From: Isoetes taiwanensis
Lineage: Eukaryota > Streptophyta > Lycopodiopsida > Isoetales > Isoetaceae
Direction: 5' to 3'
Assembly: GCA_021234155.1 (NCBI GenBank)
Contig: JAJEKV010000639.1
Span: forward strand, 1-64,000
Length of the DNA stretch: 64,000 bases
Under the pieces are notes generated by a model. The model was not told the DNA's origin, ran no database searches, and saw only the letters and a program-made list of their open reading frames with translations. Below are positions 1-11,810 of this stretch, in pieces. The stretch's first letter is position 1. Every line of letters starts with the position of its first letter. The position numbers and the translations under genes are program-made.

Positions 1-380
1 GAATAAGAGCAAATTTCACTTCCAAGATGGCATCTCCTCATGTGTGTGACCTCAAAATTACTAATGCAACTCAAATAAGCTTCATAAGGTTGAACTTTGA
101 TGAAATGCCTCGCGGCCTCGAGCAACTTGCTATAGCCTTGCCTGGTCTCTCAAATCAAAGAAAAATGTTAAACAAATGGGAATGTGTCTAGAGTTATGCT
201 TTTACCTCAAGGAAAAGACTAGGCTACAAAAGGAGATCCCCAATGCCTTCCAATCTTGGTCAAATGTCTTCCAAACTCTAATGGGATCAATAATATATTC
301 CTGAACTTTTCCTAGAGGAAACATAGATGATGACAAAAAGTTTTGATATAGATAAGCAGTCCATGTTGCCAAAATGGGCA
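1..380 (-). repeat. Partial 3' LTR of the Gypsy element
   Basis: This stretch aligns with 7791-8162 with scattered substitutions and small indels. In sense orientation the LTR begins at 380 with TGCCCATTTTGGC, the same start as the right LTR at 8162. Only the first part of the roughly 2 kb LTR is inside the window. Confidence 0.8.
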
Positions 381-396
381 AGATCTCCTCAAAGGA
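381..396 (-). promoter_or_regulatory. Polypurine tract of the Gypsy element
   Basis: Immediately upstream of the 3' LTR start, the minus strand reads TTTGAGGAGATCT, a short purine-rich run. This is where a plus-strand primer is expected. The tract is short and slightly mutated. Confidence 0.45.
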
Positions 397-1299
397 AAGG
401 ATAGTTGTCCTCACCCTCAATGGGGATGTAAACTTAATGAGGATCTTTATAATCGTGCAAAAGTGGATGTGAATGAATGATGAAAGGAGTGAAGGAGAAT
501 AGAGATGAACTCCCCGCTATGGTGGAAATGTGCGTAGTATTGTAGGAAATGAGAATAAAAAATAGAAGGTCAATGGTACAAGCAAGCAACTTATAAAAGG
601 GCATGGAAATGGAAGAGAAAAGGATGGTCCCAAGATATGACATTAAAATCAAAGTTAGTAATGAGTGCTGCTAAGATATGGAAAAATTATATATGGATAG
701 CACTCTGTGAACTCCAATGGAAGAAGCAAGGTCTTGAGTGAAGAATAGGCCAGTTTAAAAGACAGATGAAATGTTTTGACAAATGGCCCTGTCATGACAA
801 CATAGAACTCATGAGTAGGTAATGATCAAAGTTCCATCCCCTGTGGCCACATCCCCGCAGCTAGAAAAAACCCTACACCTCAAAGGAAAATATGCAAATC
901 AAAAGAAATTTTAAAACTCTAACTAAGCTATAGGACTAACCTATTCTAAGCTAGGAACAAATGTCTATAGAAGTGAATGAAGCATGTCAGAGGCCAATAT
1001 CTTTTATGTGTTGAATATTACCGGCCTTGAAAACTCTAAACTCCGTACTCAGATCCTCACAATCTATAAGATGAGCAACTCACCTCCTAAAATCTGGAGC
1101 AAGGACCCTCCTGTGGGTTTTCAAAACTCAAAGATTTCCTTCATCCGCAGATTCCACCGAAAACTAATAACTCCATAGGTGCAAATCTTATCTTGTAGTT
1201 TGTGAGCAGCTTCCGAAAGCTGCCGCACTCTTAGCCTTCAAAGAAGTTGTAAACAAACCATCCAATTTAACAGTAATCATACTCGCGGCTTCAAGGCTT

Positions 1300-4200
1300 C
1301 AAAAACTCCAACTCAAGCTGAGCATCCCCCAAAGAGGGTATCTCTAACTCGCCGACTGGAATGATCGCCTACCCATATACCAGTTCCAAAGGTGAGGCAT
1401 TAGTAGTCATGAAGTAATTTATGGCTCAAGAGTACCAGAGACTCCCCCAAGTGCCAACTGAAGCTTTGGCAAACTGTCATGAAATACCCTAAGCACTTTG
1501 TTAGTAGACTCAAATTTTGGCCATTTCCTTTGAGGATAATAGGCTGAGCTTTTCATGCTGATCTTGAGGCTTGAAACAAATTAATAACCCTATTATTAAA
1601 AGTAGAGCCTACTTCAAACTTTGAATGGACAAACCCATAAGATCATGCAAAATCTAGCAAAAGAGGGCTGGGCATTTGCTTTCCTTACAGGCCGCTTCCC
1701 ACCACTTAAAGGAAAATGTAATTTAGCTACAATAATGTATCTATGCTACTGAGATGGAGGATTGATAGGCCAACATAGTCCAATCCTCAAACTTGAATTT
1801 AGGACAACTCGTAAGAGGAGCAGATGCAAGATTCAGCCAAAGACCTGTATTGATGACAAGTCTTTATAACATCACAATAATCTTTAAATAAATGAGGCCA
1901 AAAGTAACTGTACCCCAATATTTCTTTTGGCAAATAGGTTCTGGCCAAGAAATGACCACCACAAACACCTTTGTGGATTTTCAAAGAAGTACCAAGTACC
2001 ATCTTCATCAACACATCTCAAGAGTACCATCCCTATTTTACCTTGCACAAAATGTCAACCAAGGAGTAAGTCAAACATTTTAACTTAAACTTGTAAGCTT
2101 GGCTTTTTGAAAAATCTGTAAGGTATTCCTTGATAATCAAGGAACTCTCTAATAGGTTGTTGCCAATCTTGAGCTTGTGGCGCAGTTGAAAGTCCCGCCT
2201 CATTTACAACAAGGTTAGTCATTTTTTCTCAGACAACCTCCCTGAAGTGTTCAAAGTAGCGAAGCAGTAAGTATAAACTCCTGGATTGTTCAATACATGA
2301 ATGACCTTTAATTTTAAACTATAAGATTGAGCTCAAGCCCACCTATGAAGCTTAGTTTCTAATTTCTTACCATACAAAAAAGGCATGGGGTTCATTGCAT
2401 AGATAGTGGTTGGGATTTTTGTAGAAGATGTCCCTCTGCCTCTCTATCAAAAAGATGAGAGCAAAGAAAGTGACTTCTTTCTACCTTAGCATACTTCTTC
2501 AGCTTTTGAGACTATCGCTGCTGGTAAAAAGCAATGGGTGCCTATCTCCAAAAATGGCAACTCCAAAGAATTTTAGTAATGCAAGCATAAACTTTAAATG
2601 GTAATGAAAGGTCCGAGTTTTTAAAGTGTAGAATGGTAAACAACCCCATGATCCGCAAAAAGCTTTTTCACACTCATCAGTCCAAACACAGCCTATATTT
2701 CTCTTTACTAACTTGGCCTACTCTAGTCGGGCTTTAGATAGGACTAATAAGGTGAGAGAAATTAGCACACACACCCTTAAGAAAGAGGTTCCTATAAATC
2801 CCTTGACTTTAATTGTCCCGGTGTTTGAAGCTTTTTTGTGTTAAGGGATCTTCTCTCTTCTGGCCACTTGAAGGCCTTAGCGTAAAAACCCTCATGGCCT
2901 AAGAGTCGCCTTGGATGCCAAAAGATGCACTTTGCCTAGATTAACTCCATCGTCTCGCACAATGTAAATATCCTTAGCTCAAATATGACTACTTGTATCA
3001 AGATTTAGGCATAAATCATCAAGAGGACTAATTGCCTGTGAGTCATGCCTTGCAAAAAGACAAGATCCATAGCTCGAAATGGTAGCAAGTATCTATTAAT
3101 CCAAAAGGCATCCTTTTCATTGCATGTCTCTATGAGGCAATGAAGATGTCTTGGGTTGATCCTCCTTTTGATGCTAATCCATTAAAACCGAAACCATCCA
3201 AAAATGAGTATATATAGACTGCTACCAACGTATAAAGGATTTCTCCCAAAAAGTATATGGGTAAGTCAACTTTAATAAAGAGCTTTGATTGAGATCTCAT
3301 AATCCACATGGCTCTTAGAGAACCATTCTTTTTAGAATCGAATGCTAAGAACCCAAGAAGGGTTCATAATGTCAATTATCAACCCGGACTGTGATTTTGA
3401 ATAACTTTGATCGTGACTAAAAGTGAGGAATTAACTTTCCACCCTCGTGACAACAGTTTAGTATCTTCATCTAACTTTATCCAAACTCACAAATGCTCTT
3501 ATCAACCCCTTTCAACTCTCAATATTCCCATGCAAAAACATCCACCCAATCAAAAGCACGTAACCATTTTGCCTTTGCATTCCTCTTCATAGATCTCCCA
3601 TTTGCAAAAGTCTGACATACCTTCCTTATGCACTTAAGCTCTTGTGTGATTCTCTCAAGTAGTTGATGGTCAAGATAGAATGAAAATTGAGAGAGCCTAC
3701 TCTTCATCTAGAACATCTTCCTTGATATTCCCTCGTGAGCAGTTTCTAAGAGTGTTTTCCCCGCATAAAGAATCAGCCTCAAAGTTTTGGACCTTGGAAT
3801 ATGATAAATTCCCAATGATCAAAAAAGTAGCAATTTTAGCCAGTGTTCAGACCTCCATATTCGATGTTTTGTTGGTATTCTCCCAAAAATCGCTTTGCAA
3901 ACGAGTTGTGAGTCTCCACAGATAACAATATGCAGGAAATATTCATGAACCTTGCTCTGTGAGGCCTCGCAATGAGGGCCCCTATACTGGCCAGTATTAG
4001 AAGAATGAGTTGTATTAATTCTCCTATCTTCAATATCGCCTTTAAGATCCGTATCCTTCTCAGAATAGCAAAGGTAAGAAGTAATCCCTAATTTTTAGAC
4101 ATACCCATCAAACCAAAGGTAGGCCTTGCTTTCTTTTGGATCGTAGAATCCCTACATGAGCAAAGTTGAGCAACTCTTCACCCATATCAACATCTAGACC

Positions 4201-5050
4201 TAAACTCGAAACTCCTAGCTCCTCTTCCCCGCAATATATCCACATCTATGAACCCAATATTAGCGTAGGGCCGCTTTTGTTTACCAATCAATGGAAGTTG
4301 CTCCATTTGAAATAGTGCAATGCCTTCGTAATTTTGCTGGCGGCAGGGCTCTAGCATCTACCTAAGCTATCCACCTTCTTCCCAATAATAAATCATAGAT
4401 GTTAGCATGGTTAACATTCTCAAAATCAACAACCACAAATGTAGCTAAAACAATGATTCTCCTCAGACAGCGGGTATGACATTCCTCACCACCTCTTTTG
4501 GCACTACCTTATATTGGAAAAGGATTTAGAAACAAGGAAGTATTGTCTTCACCTTGAGATTCAGTATTTTCATAACATGATAAGGCATGACATTTAGAGA
4601 AGAACCCCATCCAAAGAAGACCTTATCTAAATGGGAAGTACCTATAGAAAAGAATTACAAGTAAAAGCACTGGATCTCTGAATAGCTCAGTAAGGCTACG
4701 TAAATGTTGGTTGCAAGTCTCGCAGCAATTTCTTCAACATTTTGGGTATTCTGATAAACTTTTCCTGTATAGATGGTAATCCCCTCAATAGAGTTAGTAA
4801 GTCTACAAATAACCTTGGAGTTTTTCTATAAGCAATTCAAATTCATCAAGCTCGTAATCTTTCAGTTGAGTACCTTTGGAGCAGTGGAGGAGCTATATTT
4901 TGGGATTTGGCTGAAATGTTACCTTTAGAGTCAGAATTGGTGGAACAATCCGCAGAGGTACCGAATGAAGCTTCAAAGACGTGTTTGCACAACCATAATA
5001 TCTTTGTTCTTTCTTGCTCTTCCGCACAAGTCTCAATAAACTAACATTTC
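1300..5050 (-). pseudogene. pol: Gypsy pol pseudogene (RT, RNase H, integrase)
   Basis: Decayed polyprotein coding region, read from high to low coordinates. Near 3090-3140 the minus strand encodes an RT motif B (RMPFGL), and near 3000-3030 a degenerate active-site stretch (LDDL). Near 2655-2695 comes WTDECEKAF, the RT/RNase H connection. Near 2510-2550 comes PIAFYQQR, from the RNase H region. At 1840-2014 is the integrase zinc-binding segment with GGHFLARTYLPKEIL, YFWPHLFKD and C-H-Q residues. Near 1330-1405 is the integrase C-terminal ASPLELVYG segment. Frames change repeatedly and stops are common. No intact protease was recognised. Family assignment is secure; exact boundaries are not. 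Confidence 0.8.
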
Positions 5051-5079
5051 ACACTGGTTATCTTTTTCTTTGCTTTGGT

Positions 5080-6133
5080 AAGGTAATTTTGCACCGGCAG
5101 AATTTCTCCTCATGACCTATCATCTCTTTACAAAAAAGACAAACAGATATTCTAATAAAATGGCCTTTGTAGTATTTAGGACAAGATCTTGCAAAGCAAT
5201 TTTCAGCCCTATGGTAGGGCTTCACTACACCAGGATTCAGTATGGTAGAGCTAGAAGAAAGAGTATTACCATTTTTTAACCCATAGTTGTTTGGTAACTC
5301 TAAAAGAGTCAGATATCTTACTTATCTCAGATTTCTATTTCAAACCTCGAGGGTCTAACTCTTCAAATTTTTAGCTTCTTCTTTCTTTCTTTTCCGGACT
5401 GCATAGGCAGCATTAGCATAATGTAACCCCGCCAAGATCAAGGATGAGAGGTAGAATGATCTCCGACTTCTTCATCAGCAAATAGCTTAGCATTTCTACT
5501 AAACTACAGCCTTTTACAAATGTCTTATGGATAGAATCTAGCTCACCAAACTTTTGAAGTTTTAATAGCTTCCTATAGATCTTAGGCTCGACATCAAACC
5601 TCCGATAAAGGAAGCTAAACCGGGGATGTAAAGTTGGGTGGGAAACATGGTTCCATTACATACCAAGAAATAAGAGTTAAATCTTCCACATACTGCTTTC
5701 ACACCTTCGTCGGGGACGAATAGAAAGGAATTTAGCTCAAAACAAGATCCTGGGCAGTTTAGTTCACCAAACCTTTGCATGTAAATCTTTACCCACTCAT
5801 CCCACTTAGTACCTATTGACAAGCCTGTCCAATCAGACCTCGCCTGAATACCTTTCATACATTTGGTAAATTCAAGAAATCTGTACCTTTTCTCTTTCCA
5901 TGCTACTCATAATATTCTTCAAAAAGTCTTCAAGAAATGGTTAGCATTCATGGAAGAACTATAACAAGGGGAGAAATGTATGTGAAGTTTGTCGATATGA
6001 ATTTGAGGAGGAATAGGTAAAGTGGAAACATTTGCAACATTTTGTTGTGGATCTGTAGCCACTTCATGCTTACCCCTACTAAATCTGGTTGACTCATACT
6101 GTGGTTCAAGAGTTCTCGGGTAGTGCTCAGCAA
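5080..6133 (-). pseudogene. gag: Gypsy gag pseudogene
   Basis: Gag remnant directly downstream of the primer binding site. A first methionine at 6133 opens a broken frame. A later open stretch at 5562-5858 has the tryptophan-rich, helical look of plant Gypsy gag (W-DEWVKIYMQRFGEL). Near 5115-5215 a cysteine/histidine-rich segment (CPKYYKGHF, CLFCKEMIGHEEKFC) matches degenerate zinc knuckles, as expected at the gag C-terminus. It is interrupted by several stops. Position and order relative to pol support the call more than sequence identity does. Confidence 0.6.
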
Positions 6134-6138
6134 GCTTT

Positions 6139-6146
6139 TGGCGCCA
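6139..6146 (-). promoter_or_regulatory. Primer binding site (TGGCGCCA)
   Basis: On the minus strand the LTR ends in CTCCA and is followed directly by TGGCGCCA. TGGCGCC is a common tRNA-complementary start for plant Gypsy primer binding sites. This fixes the inner LTR edge at 6147. Confidence 0.65.
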
Positions 6147-8162
6147 TGGAGTTCAACTTCCAGTAGTATCTCTTTAGATCTTCCAAATGTTAGAAGCCTA
6201 AACCCCGAATTTTAGTCTACAACCTCAAGAGCCAAATAAATGGTTAGGACTCCATCACTTAGGGGTGACTCAATCCACATATAAAGCGAGAAAAGCTATT
6301 TTGAATGCCGTTTTTTTCAAAATCATTGCACCTCGAATCAAAAACTGGCTTTGAGTAAACTCGACTTAGAAGATACACTTTTGAGATTTTAGATTCACAG
6401 GATACAGATGGTCAACAACTTAAGAAACCCTGGTGAAAATTTGGTTTGATTTGGATAAAGGAAGGTCAGAAAACCCGAGGTCAGTCAGTCGCGCGTTGGC
6501 TGCTACAAAAACAGTAGAGCAAAATTTGCATGGAGTTTGATAAGGAATTTTGAGTTGGAACTGCGGCAGTAACTTCAAAATAGTCTCTAGATCACATGTT
6601 TTAAATAGTAAAAGATATTTTAGTTTTTCTCGAGAATAGCCAAAGCCTCAAGAAAAAGGCAAACTCAGAATAAAGTATGAAGAAAACTCAAGTAGGTTTT
6701 CTTGGATGTATAGGCCCCAGGATCATTAAGAGGATGAATATAACTATTTGAATGGGATATAACTTGAAGTAAATATTTTGCTTTGTATTTTGGTTTTTAA
6801 CTTTTAACAAACAAGATTTTACAAGATAAATTGAATAATGATGACACACCTTTTTCCAGTAAAGAATGTATATTATAGCAAGATAATACGTAAAGGTCCA
6901 ATGGTATTAAAAGTTGCACACTAAATAATGATGCTTGAGAGCAGATTCCAAAGCGCCCGAAGCTTTTTAAAGTGTGCTCCCCTATTTTTTTAGGTTCATC
7001 GAAAATTTTTGAATGCTATATATCCCATGTGCTAAAATGGTTCGAGGCCTCAGATATAAGGCATGATGTCGACCACTAATAACTCGCGTACATGCAGAGG
7101 GGACACCCAGCCCGTGTCTGGCCCTACGCCCGCCGCCACGTGGAAATGAGAATGAAAATGGGGTGTGGATGAATGATGTAGAAATAGATAGGTAGATAGG
7201 CTAGAATAGATTTTTATTTTATGGCACGCATCCCAAGAATCCAATTTAAAGGCCTTCCAAGGGTTTTTTTCAAATTTTAAAAGACCAAATTAGCTCTTTT
7301 CTTTTCGTCATCCAGAGAGATTTTAGGTCAACCGAAACATTTGAATTTTGTCCTTTGACCCATGGTCAATGAATACCGCAACTGGGGATGGTGAAAACTC
7401 ATGGGAAAGAACGGGGAAAAGGTGTAAATAGGGCTTGGTAAGAGGGTTTAGGAAGATGAAATGAGGGTGAAATAGAGTTTTCGCCTTTGAAGGTTTCTAA
7501 GGTCATTAGGGGGCAATTTCAAATGTAGGACCATAAAAAAAAGGTAGTGGAAATTGACAGCACCTAAAGGTGGAAAATGGTGAAAAGAAAGGTTTCATGA
7601 AGGCTCTTGGACATAAAAAAGGTGGATATGTAAGATATCGGAATGAAGAGAAGATGTGGCACTCGTAGCACCTGATCTCATCTCAAACCTGCTTTAAAGC
7701 TCAAACTGGTTTACCCTATAGTGAAAAATAAGTTTGCTCAAAAGCCCAAGGGTCTTCCAAATTTCTATAAGGGTCTTCCAAACTTCGGAATAGAATAAGA
7801 GCAAATTTACTCTGTGATGCAGCATTCCCCATGTGTGTGACCTCAAAATCGCTAATGTAACTCAAATAAGCCCATAAGGCTGAACTTGATGAAATGCCCT
7901 TGGTGGCTCCTTGATAACCTGTATATAGCCTTTGCCTGGTCTTCAAATCAAAGGAAAATGTTAAACAAATGGAATGTGTCTAGCAGGTTAATTTCAAGGA
8001 AAAGACTAGCTATAAAAGGAGATCCCCAATGCCTCCAATCTTTGGTCAAATGTCTTCCAAACCTAATGGGATCACAATATTTCGGAACTTTTCCTTAGGA
8101 GGAAACATAGATGAGACAAAGTTTTGATACATAGATGCCGTCCATGCTGCCAAAAATGGGCA
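6147..8162 (-). repeat. 5' LTR of the Gypsy element (about 2.0 kb)
   Basis: In sense orientation this LTR starts TGCCC at 8162 and ends CTCCA at 6147, giving the expected TG...CA ends, and abuts the primer binding site. Its first 370 bp match 1-380. The rest has no partner inside the window. It contains no convincing open reading frame. Confidence 0.75.
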
Positions 8163-8163
8163 A

Positions 8164-8625
8164 TGTGTCTACTATCTCTCGATATTTAAAGAAGAAGGTA
8201 CATAATCAACCATGCGGTGGAATGGTGGTGTCCAGCACTGCAGGACTAAGGACGGAGAAGAAAGGTACTCATATTGTTGGACAAAGAGATGGAGAGAACC
8301 GAGTGATCTCGATCTTTGGTTTACTTAAAAGTGTTTTGTACTATGGACTCCAAACACTATTCCAGCCTAGAAATGCGAGAATTATAACACCGTGGATGTC
8401 GAAGAAGGCTATGATATCATTGGGGGTGCTGAAGGAAAGTTGAATAATCAAAATTCTTTTTATTCACATTTTTATGATATGGTGCTATATTGTGAAATAT
8501 TGACTATTTTGTAAATAACATGATAATTTTGAGGTGAAATGTGAATTTGACATATTAAAACATGCAATAGTGAAATTATCCGTACCAGACATAATCCCAA
8601 TTTAATTGAATGATGGTTATGAAAC
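8164..8625 (+). pseudogene. 3' end of a transposase-like gene, interrupted by the Gypsy insertion
   Basis: This block is the reverse-complement counterpart of 38775-39250. Its coding part ends at a TGA at 8441-8443, the position equivalent to the stop at 38967 in the other copy, and the A/T-rich 3' untranslated part continues to about 8625. Recognisable shared peptide pieces include GGMVVS and LQTLFQ. Homology begins exactly at the outer edge of the Gypsy LTR, so the Gypsy element inserted into this gene copy; the upstream part must lie left of the window. The function is inferred only from the fuller copy at 38967-41395. Confidence 0.65.
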
Positions 8626-9540
8626 TCAAGAGGGATATGAACCATTGGGATGGATAAAGCAGCGTGGCATATGTCACATTGACTTGCTCGATCAAATGCA
8701 TCATTTCTATTGCAAGAATGGCCATCATTTACTTCACCCCGATTTCTACTCCGAACCTTAGAAGAGCTTTTATTCGGCGTCAAGGTTTTGATAGTTCACG
8801 CCTTGTGGACAACTTATTTTGTTTCTCCGCTTCAATGATGATTTCATGGATTTGAAAATGCCATTATCACCAAAATCATGGGTCGCATCAAGCACACCCA
8901 TCAGCACCCTTTCACTCCACATATAATGATACCACCTTAGGTATACCATCACTACTAACATGCAAGTGCCATCCACTTGATTATGCAAGTTGCTGCAACT
9001 CTAGATAACATCAATCCATATATCGATGCTTGAAAACAAAGGGCTCATGCCCACACCCGCACCTACAAGACTTAGTCTCGCATAGTCCTCCACATCGATG
9101 AAATAGCCCATCGCGCATGCCAATAAATACCTATTACTAAAAAATCTAGAACTGCGAATGGTTTGGATGCGCATTTGACTCATGATCCAAAGATTCTTGA
9201 GTATTTTGACCCTACATATGAATCGGCTTCAATATCCATTGTTCTTCCCACATAGAACACTAGGTTGACATCCAGACAACGACCAAAAACGCGGTCCCAA
9301 ATAGATTGGTACCAAACTAGACTACTTCACGAACCCTCGCCATAGCTTAGGCAAATTGTGTGATAAGTACCTCATTGATATATGTAATCAAGGTCGAAGA
9401 AGAGCGCCTCAATTTTATTTATAACCGAGGCCTATCGACGAAACTTGACACTTGGAGATCGATGTGATTTCACTTCTACGGTATGCTGCATTTGTTTGGG
9501 TCGCATCGGTTCGACTCTAGGTACAAGCCGGGCGCCAAAT
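8626..9540. other. No recognised gene
   Basis: Short open stretches occur on both strands (for example minus 8770-8988 and 9001-9183), but none shows a domain I can name. The sequence ends near 9529-9535 with GGGCGCC, which could be an old PBS remnant on the minus strand. This is not firm enough to call an element. Confidence 0.4.
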
Positions 9541-9755
9541 TCTTGTATATTATTATTATAATAAGAGAATAACTATAAATAATGGATGTATTTAATAAGG
9601 GTGGTTAATTACCGGTCAGATTAATGGTGGGTGATTATTCCTAGCCCAGAGCATCTTTCCTTTTAAATATCATTTTGAGTCTAACTCTCCCTAGTCTCGC
9701 CTCTAAACCTCTTCTTGCTCTACTTTAGTTTTTCAATCCATTTTCTTGACTGTAG

Positions 9756-10457
9756 GTGCCAGCTCGCACTAAATGTACCCGGCCAGAGTATAGTAGCTAT
9801 AGGTAAAGGCCTACCATCGTGCAGAGGGCAAGCTGGTGGGAGGAGGCAGAAGATCCCGAGCACTGCCGGGAGGATGACAAAGAGCAGCAGGATCGCTGGA
9901 GACCTTTCACACGTCTCTATGAACACGCCCAAAGAGCCTGCCACAGGACTTATAAAGAATGGGCGAAGTCAGCTGACTATGGCACGATCTCCCAGCATGC
10001 AGGAGTGCAAGATGAGCAAGAGCAAAGATGGAAGTGCAGAATGAGGGGAGGCGCTAGAGCAAATCTCAGCAAAGAAAGGAAAGGGTGGGCGTGCAGGGCT
10101 GTGAGGATGGGGGTGTTAAGGAAGAAGAGGAGAGAGAGAAGGAGGCAAGAAAGTGGGAGAAGAGGTCCAAGAGGGACCAAAAGATGACCCCAAGGGCACC
10201 ATCCATTATCGAAGAACCTCACGGGAGGTAAATTCAACAAGAGGAGGAGAAGGGAAGGTCGGGGCGAAGGAGTGTAGGAGAAGAGGAGGAGTTTGAAGGA
10301 CGTTAGAAGACCTCAAATCCCGACGCCACCACCTTACGAGCAGGCCTGGCCACCCGAGGTAGCAGCTGTAGATGGCGAACATGAGTTCATGCTTAAGGTG
10401 ACCTGCCCCAGAGGAAAAAGAGGATACTGTATACCTAAGAAGGTGGAAAAGGCATAG
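9756..10457 (+). pseudogene. Charged 234-codon reading frame with three in-frame stops (Gypsy-type ORF remnant?)
   Basis: One frame runs 234 codons from a GTG at 9756 to TAG at 10455-10457, with only three internal stops: TAA 9804-9806, TGA 10185-10187 and TAG 10275-10277. It opens PARTKCTRPEYSS. A long Glu/Arg/Lys-rich helical region follows, then a basic stretch (LRKKRRERRRQ), a proline-rich PTPPPYEQAWPPE and a C-terminus ending IPKKVEKA. Upstream lie a TATA-like ACTATAAATAA near 9570 and a pyrimidine-rich leader. An AATAAAATAAAG polyadenylation-like signal lies near 10518. The arrangement resembles the first ORF (52075) of the chromovirus in this window, including the ARTK opening. I do not recognise a domain; gag-like or accessory ORF is the best guess. 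Confidence 0.45.
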
Positions 10458-10779
10458 ACTAGTATTGCAAGCGTGACATATAAAGCATAGTTCCCGTACT
10501 TTTGAAGTCATGAAAGTTAATAAAATAAAGAATTGCTGCAAAATATCGAATATATCTTTTGGCTAACCTTAACCAGAAGGCCGAGCATGCCTCTAACACA
10601 TCATTTCAAGTTTATTGTGATCTAAATCATTGAGATCAATTTTGGTCAATGGTGTTATGAGCCATAACATCGTATAGTTCAGACAGATTTAAATTATTTT
10701 TTCGTATGTATACAATTCAAAATATGTATTAAATAAAAACCATTTTTCATGAAAGCACCCAACTCTTTTTCAATTTTTT

Positions 10780-11005
10780 TTCACAGAACTAATCTCGCTA
10801 TTTAAAATTCAAAATTTTACTTGGTTTTTTCGAATTTTTTTTTCGATTTTTTTCTCAAGTATTTCTACACTGCCGAAGCAAAGGATCCTCTACCGGTGTG
10901 CCACATTGAATTGTGCCATGCCGAGAAAATTATCGCTTACGCCGAAAATTCAAAAATAAAAAAATCGAATTTTTTTTTTTCGTTGTAGTTAAACCCTGAA
11001 CGTTT
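10780..11005. repeat. Homopolymer-rich repeat beside the PLE
   Basis: Poly(T) runs alternate with GCCGA-containing segments, for example ACGCCGAAAA then TCGAATTTTTTTTTTT. A similar arrangement recurs at 29230-29280, just past the other end of the PLE. It looks like one of the short foldback-type repeats seen elsewhere in the window. Confidence 0.45.
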
Positions 11006-11039
11006 TCTATGAACTGAAAATATTTATTTATCATTTATT

Positions 11040-11562
11040 TTAGGTTACTTGTGGTTTACACACAATTACATGATACATACATGAAACAGAGGAAATAATT
11101 TTATTTTTTACATGGGTGCTAGTAAACATAGTGGACCTTAGGTCTTGCATTTTGTCGTTAATAAAAAATGAATAATATCTTGGAAGGAAAACTGACTAGG
11201 GCAAGAAAACGTTTCTGGACGAGCAGAAGACCTCGAATGGCGCTTGATCATCCTAGATGGGCACTTCTCAATCTGTGGCTCCAGCCAAGGTACACAAGAC
11301 TGCACTCTCGGGCTTTGGGGGTATTCACCATTTAGTCCAGCCTACTACGAAGGCCACCGCTTCGCTGGTGGAAGACGGGAAAAGGAGGTTTCAACAAGGG
11401 AACCTCTTAAAAAATGGAGGAGGAGAAGATGTCGTCAAAAGGAAAACCCTCGACATCACATCCTCGCTAAAGCTTCTCGGATGGGCTGATGTGTCTAAAT
11501 TAAGAGCCACAGGAATGCCTATGTTATCTTTAGAGAGAGAGATTCATAAAAGTAATTCAACC
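11040..11562 (+). repeat. Left pseudo-LTR, first part
   Basis: Aligns with 21533-22086 along its whole length with many small indels. It contains the shared segments TAAAAATGAATAATATCTT and ATCCTAGATGGGCACTTC. After 11562 the right copy passes straight to the sequence homologous to 16746. Confidence 0.75.
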
Positions 11563-11810
11563 ACTGTATATTGAGAATCAGCGACAAAAACTATGGCGTC
11601 ACGTAATAGATGATCTTATTGACAACCAAATGCAACGAGGGAAATCCGCAAGTCTTACAAATGGAGCAATATGGCCACCCACTATAACTGTGTCTCGACA
11701 GGATGTTAGCAACTTTAGAAGTTACATAATACTAGAACGTAGCCGCGGCGTGCATTATTTGATGTGTGTGCATTTGGTGAATCAAGATGATAGTACTGCA
11801 TGCGTATAAG
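11257..11810 (+). CDS. Unknown reading frame at the 5' end of the PLE unit
   Basis: An ATG at 11257 opens 105 codons (MGTSQSVAPAKVHKTALSGF...) to a stop at 11574. In another frame the sequence continues open to about 11810 (IENQRQKLWRHVIDDLIDNQ, later SRQDVSNFRSYIILERS), which suggests one frameshifted coding region of about 180 codons. It is Lys/Ser/Thr-rich at the start and has no motif I recognise. The homologous stretch of the right pseudo-LTR (from 21755) begins similarly but is broken early. The part past 11562 has no counterpart there. It could be a small ORF of the element or chance. Confidence 0.25.

Larger units (their letters stand above)
1..8162 (-). mobile_element. Ty3/Gypsy (Tat/Athila-like) LTR retrotransposon, truncated by window edge
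   Basis: A retrotransposon lies on the minus strand. Bases 1-380 repeat 7791-8162 in direct orientation, so they are parts of its two LTRs. Between them, reading from high to low coordinates, come a primer binding site, gag, RT, RNase H and integrase, which is the Gypsy order. The integrase C-terminus reads ASPLELVYG followed by AIIPVGELEIPSLGDAQLEL, a signature of the plant Tat/Athila group. All frames are broken by stops and indels, so the copy is old and inactive. The outer end of the 3' LTR lies beyond base 1, so the target duplication cannot be checked. The candidate on the right is 8163-8167 (ATGTG). Confidence 0.85.
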
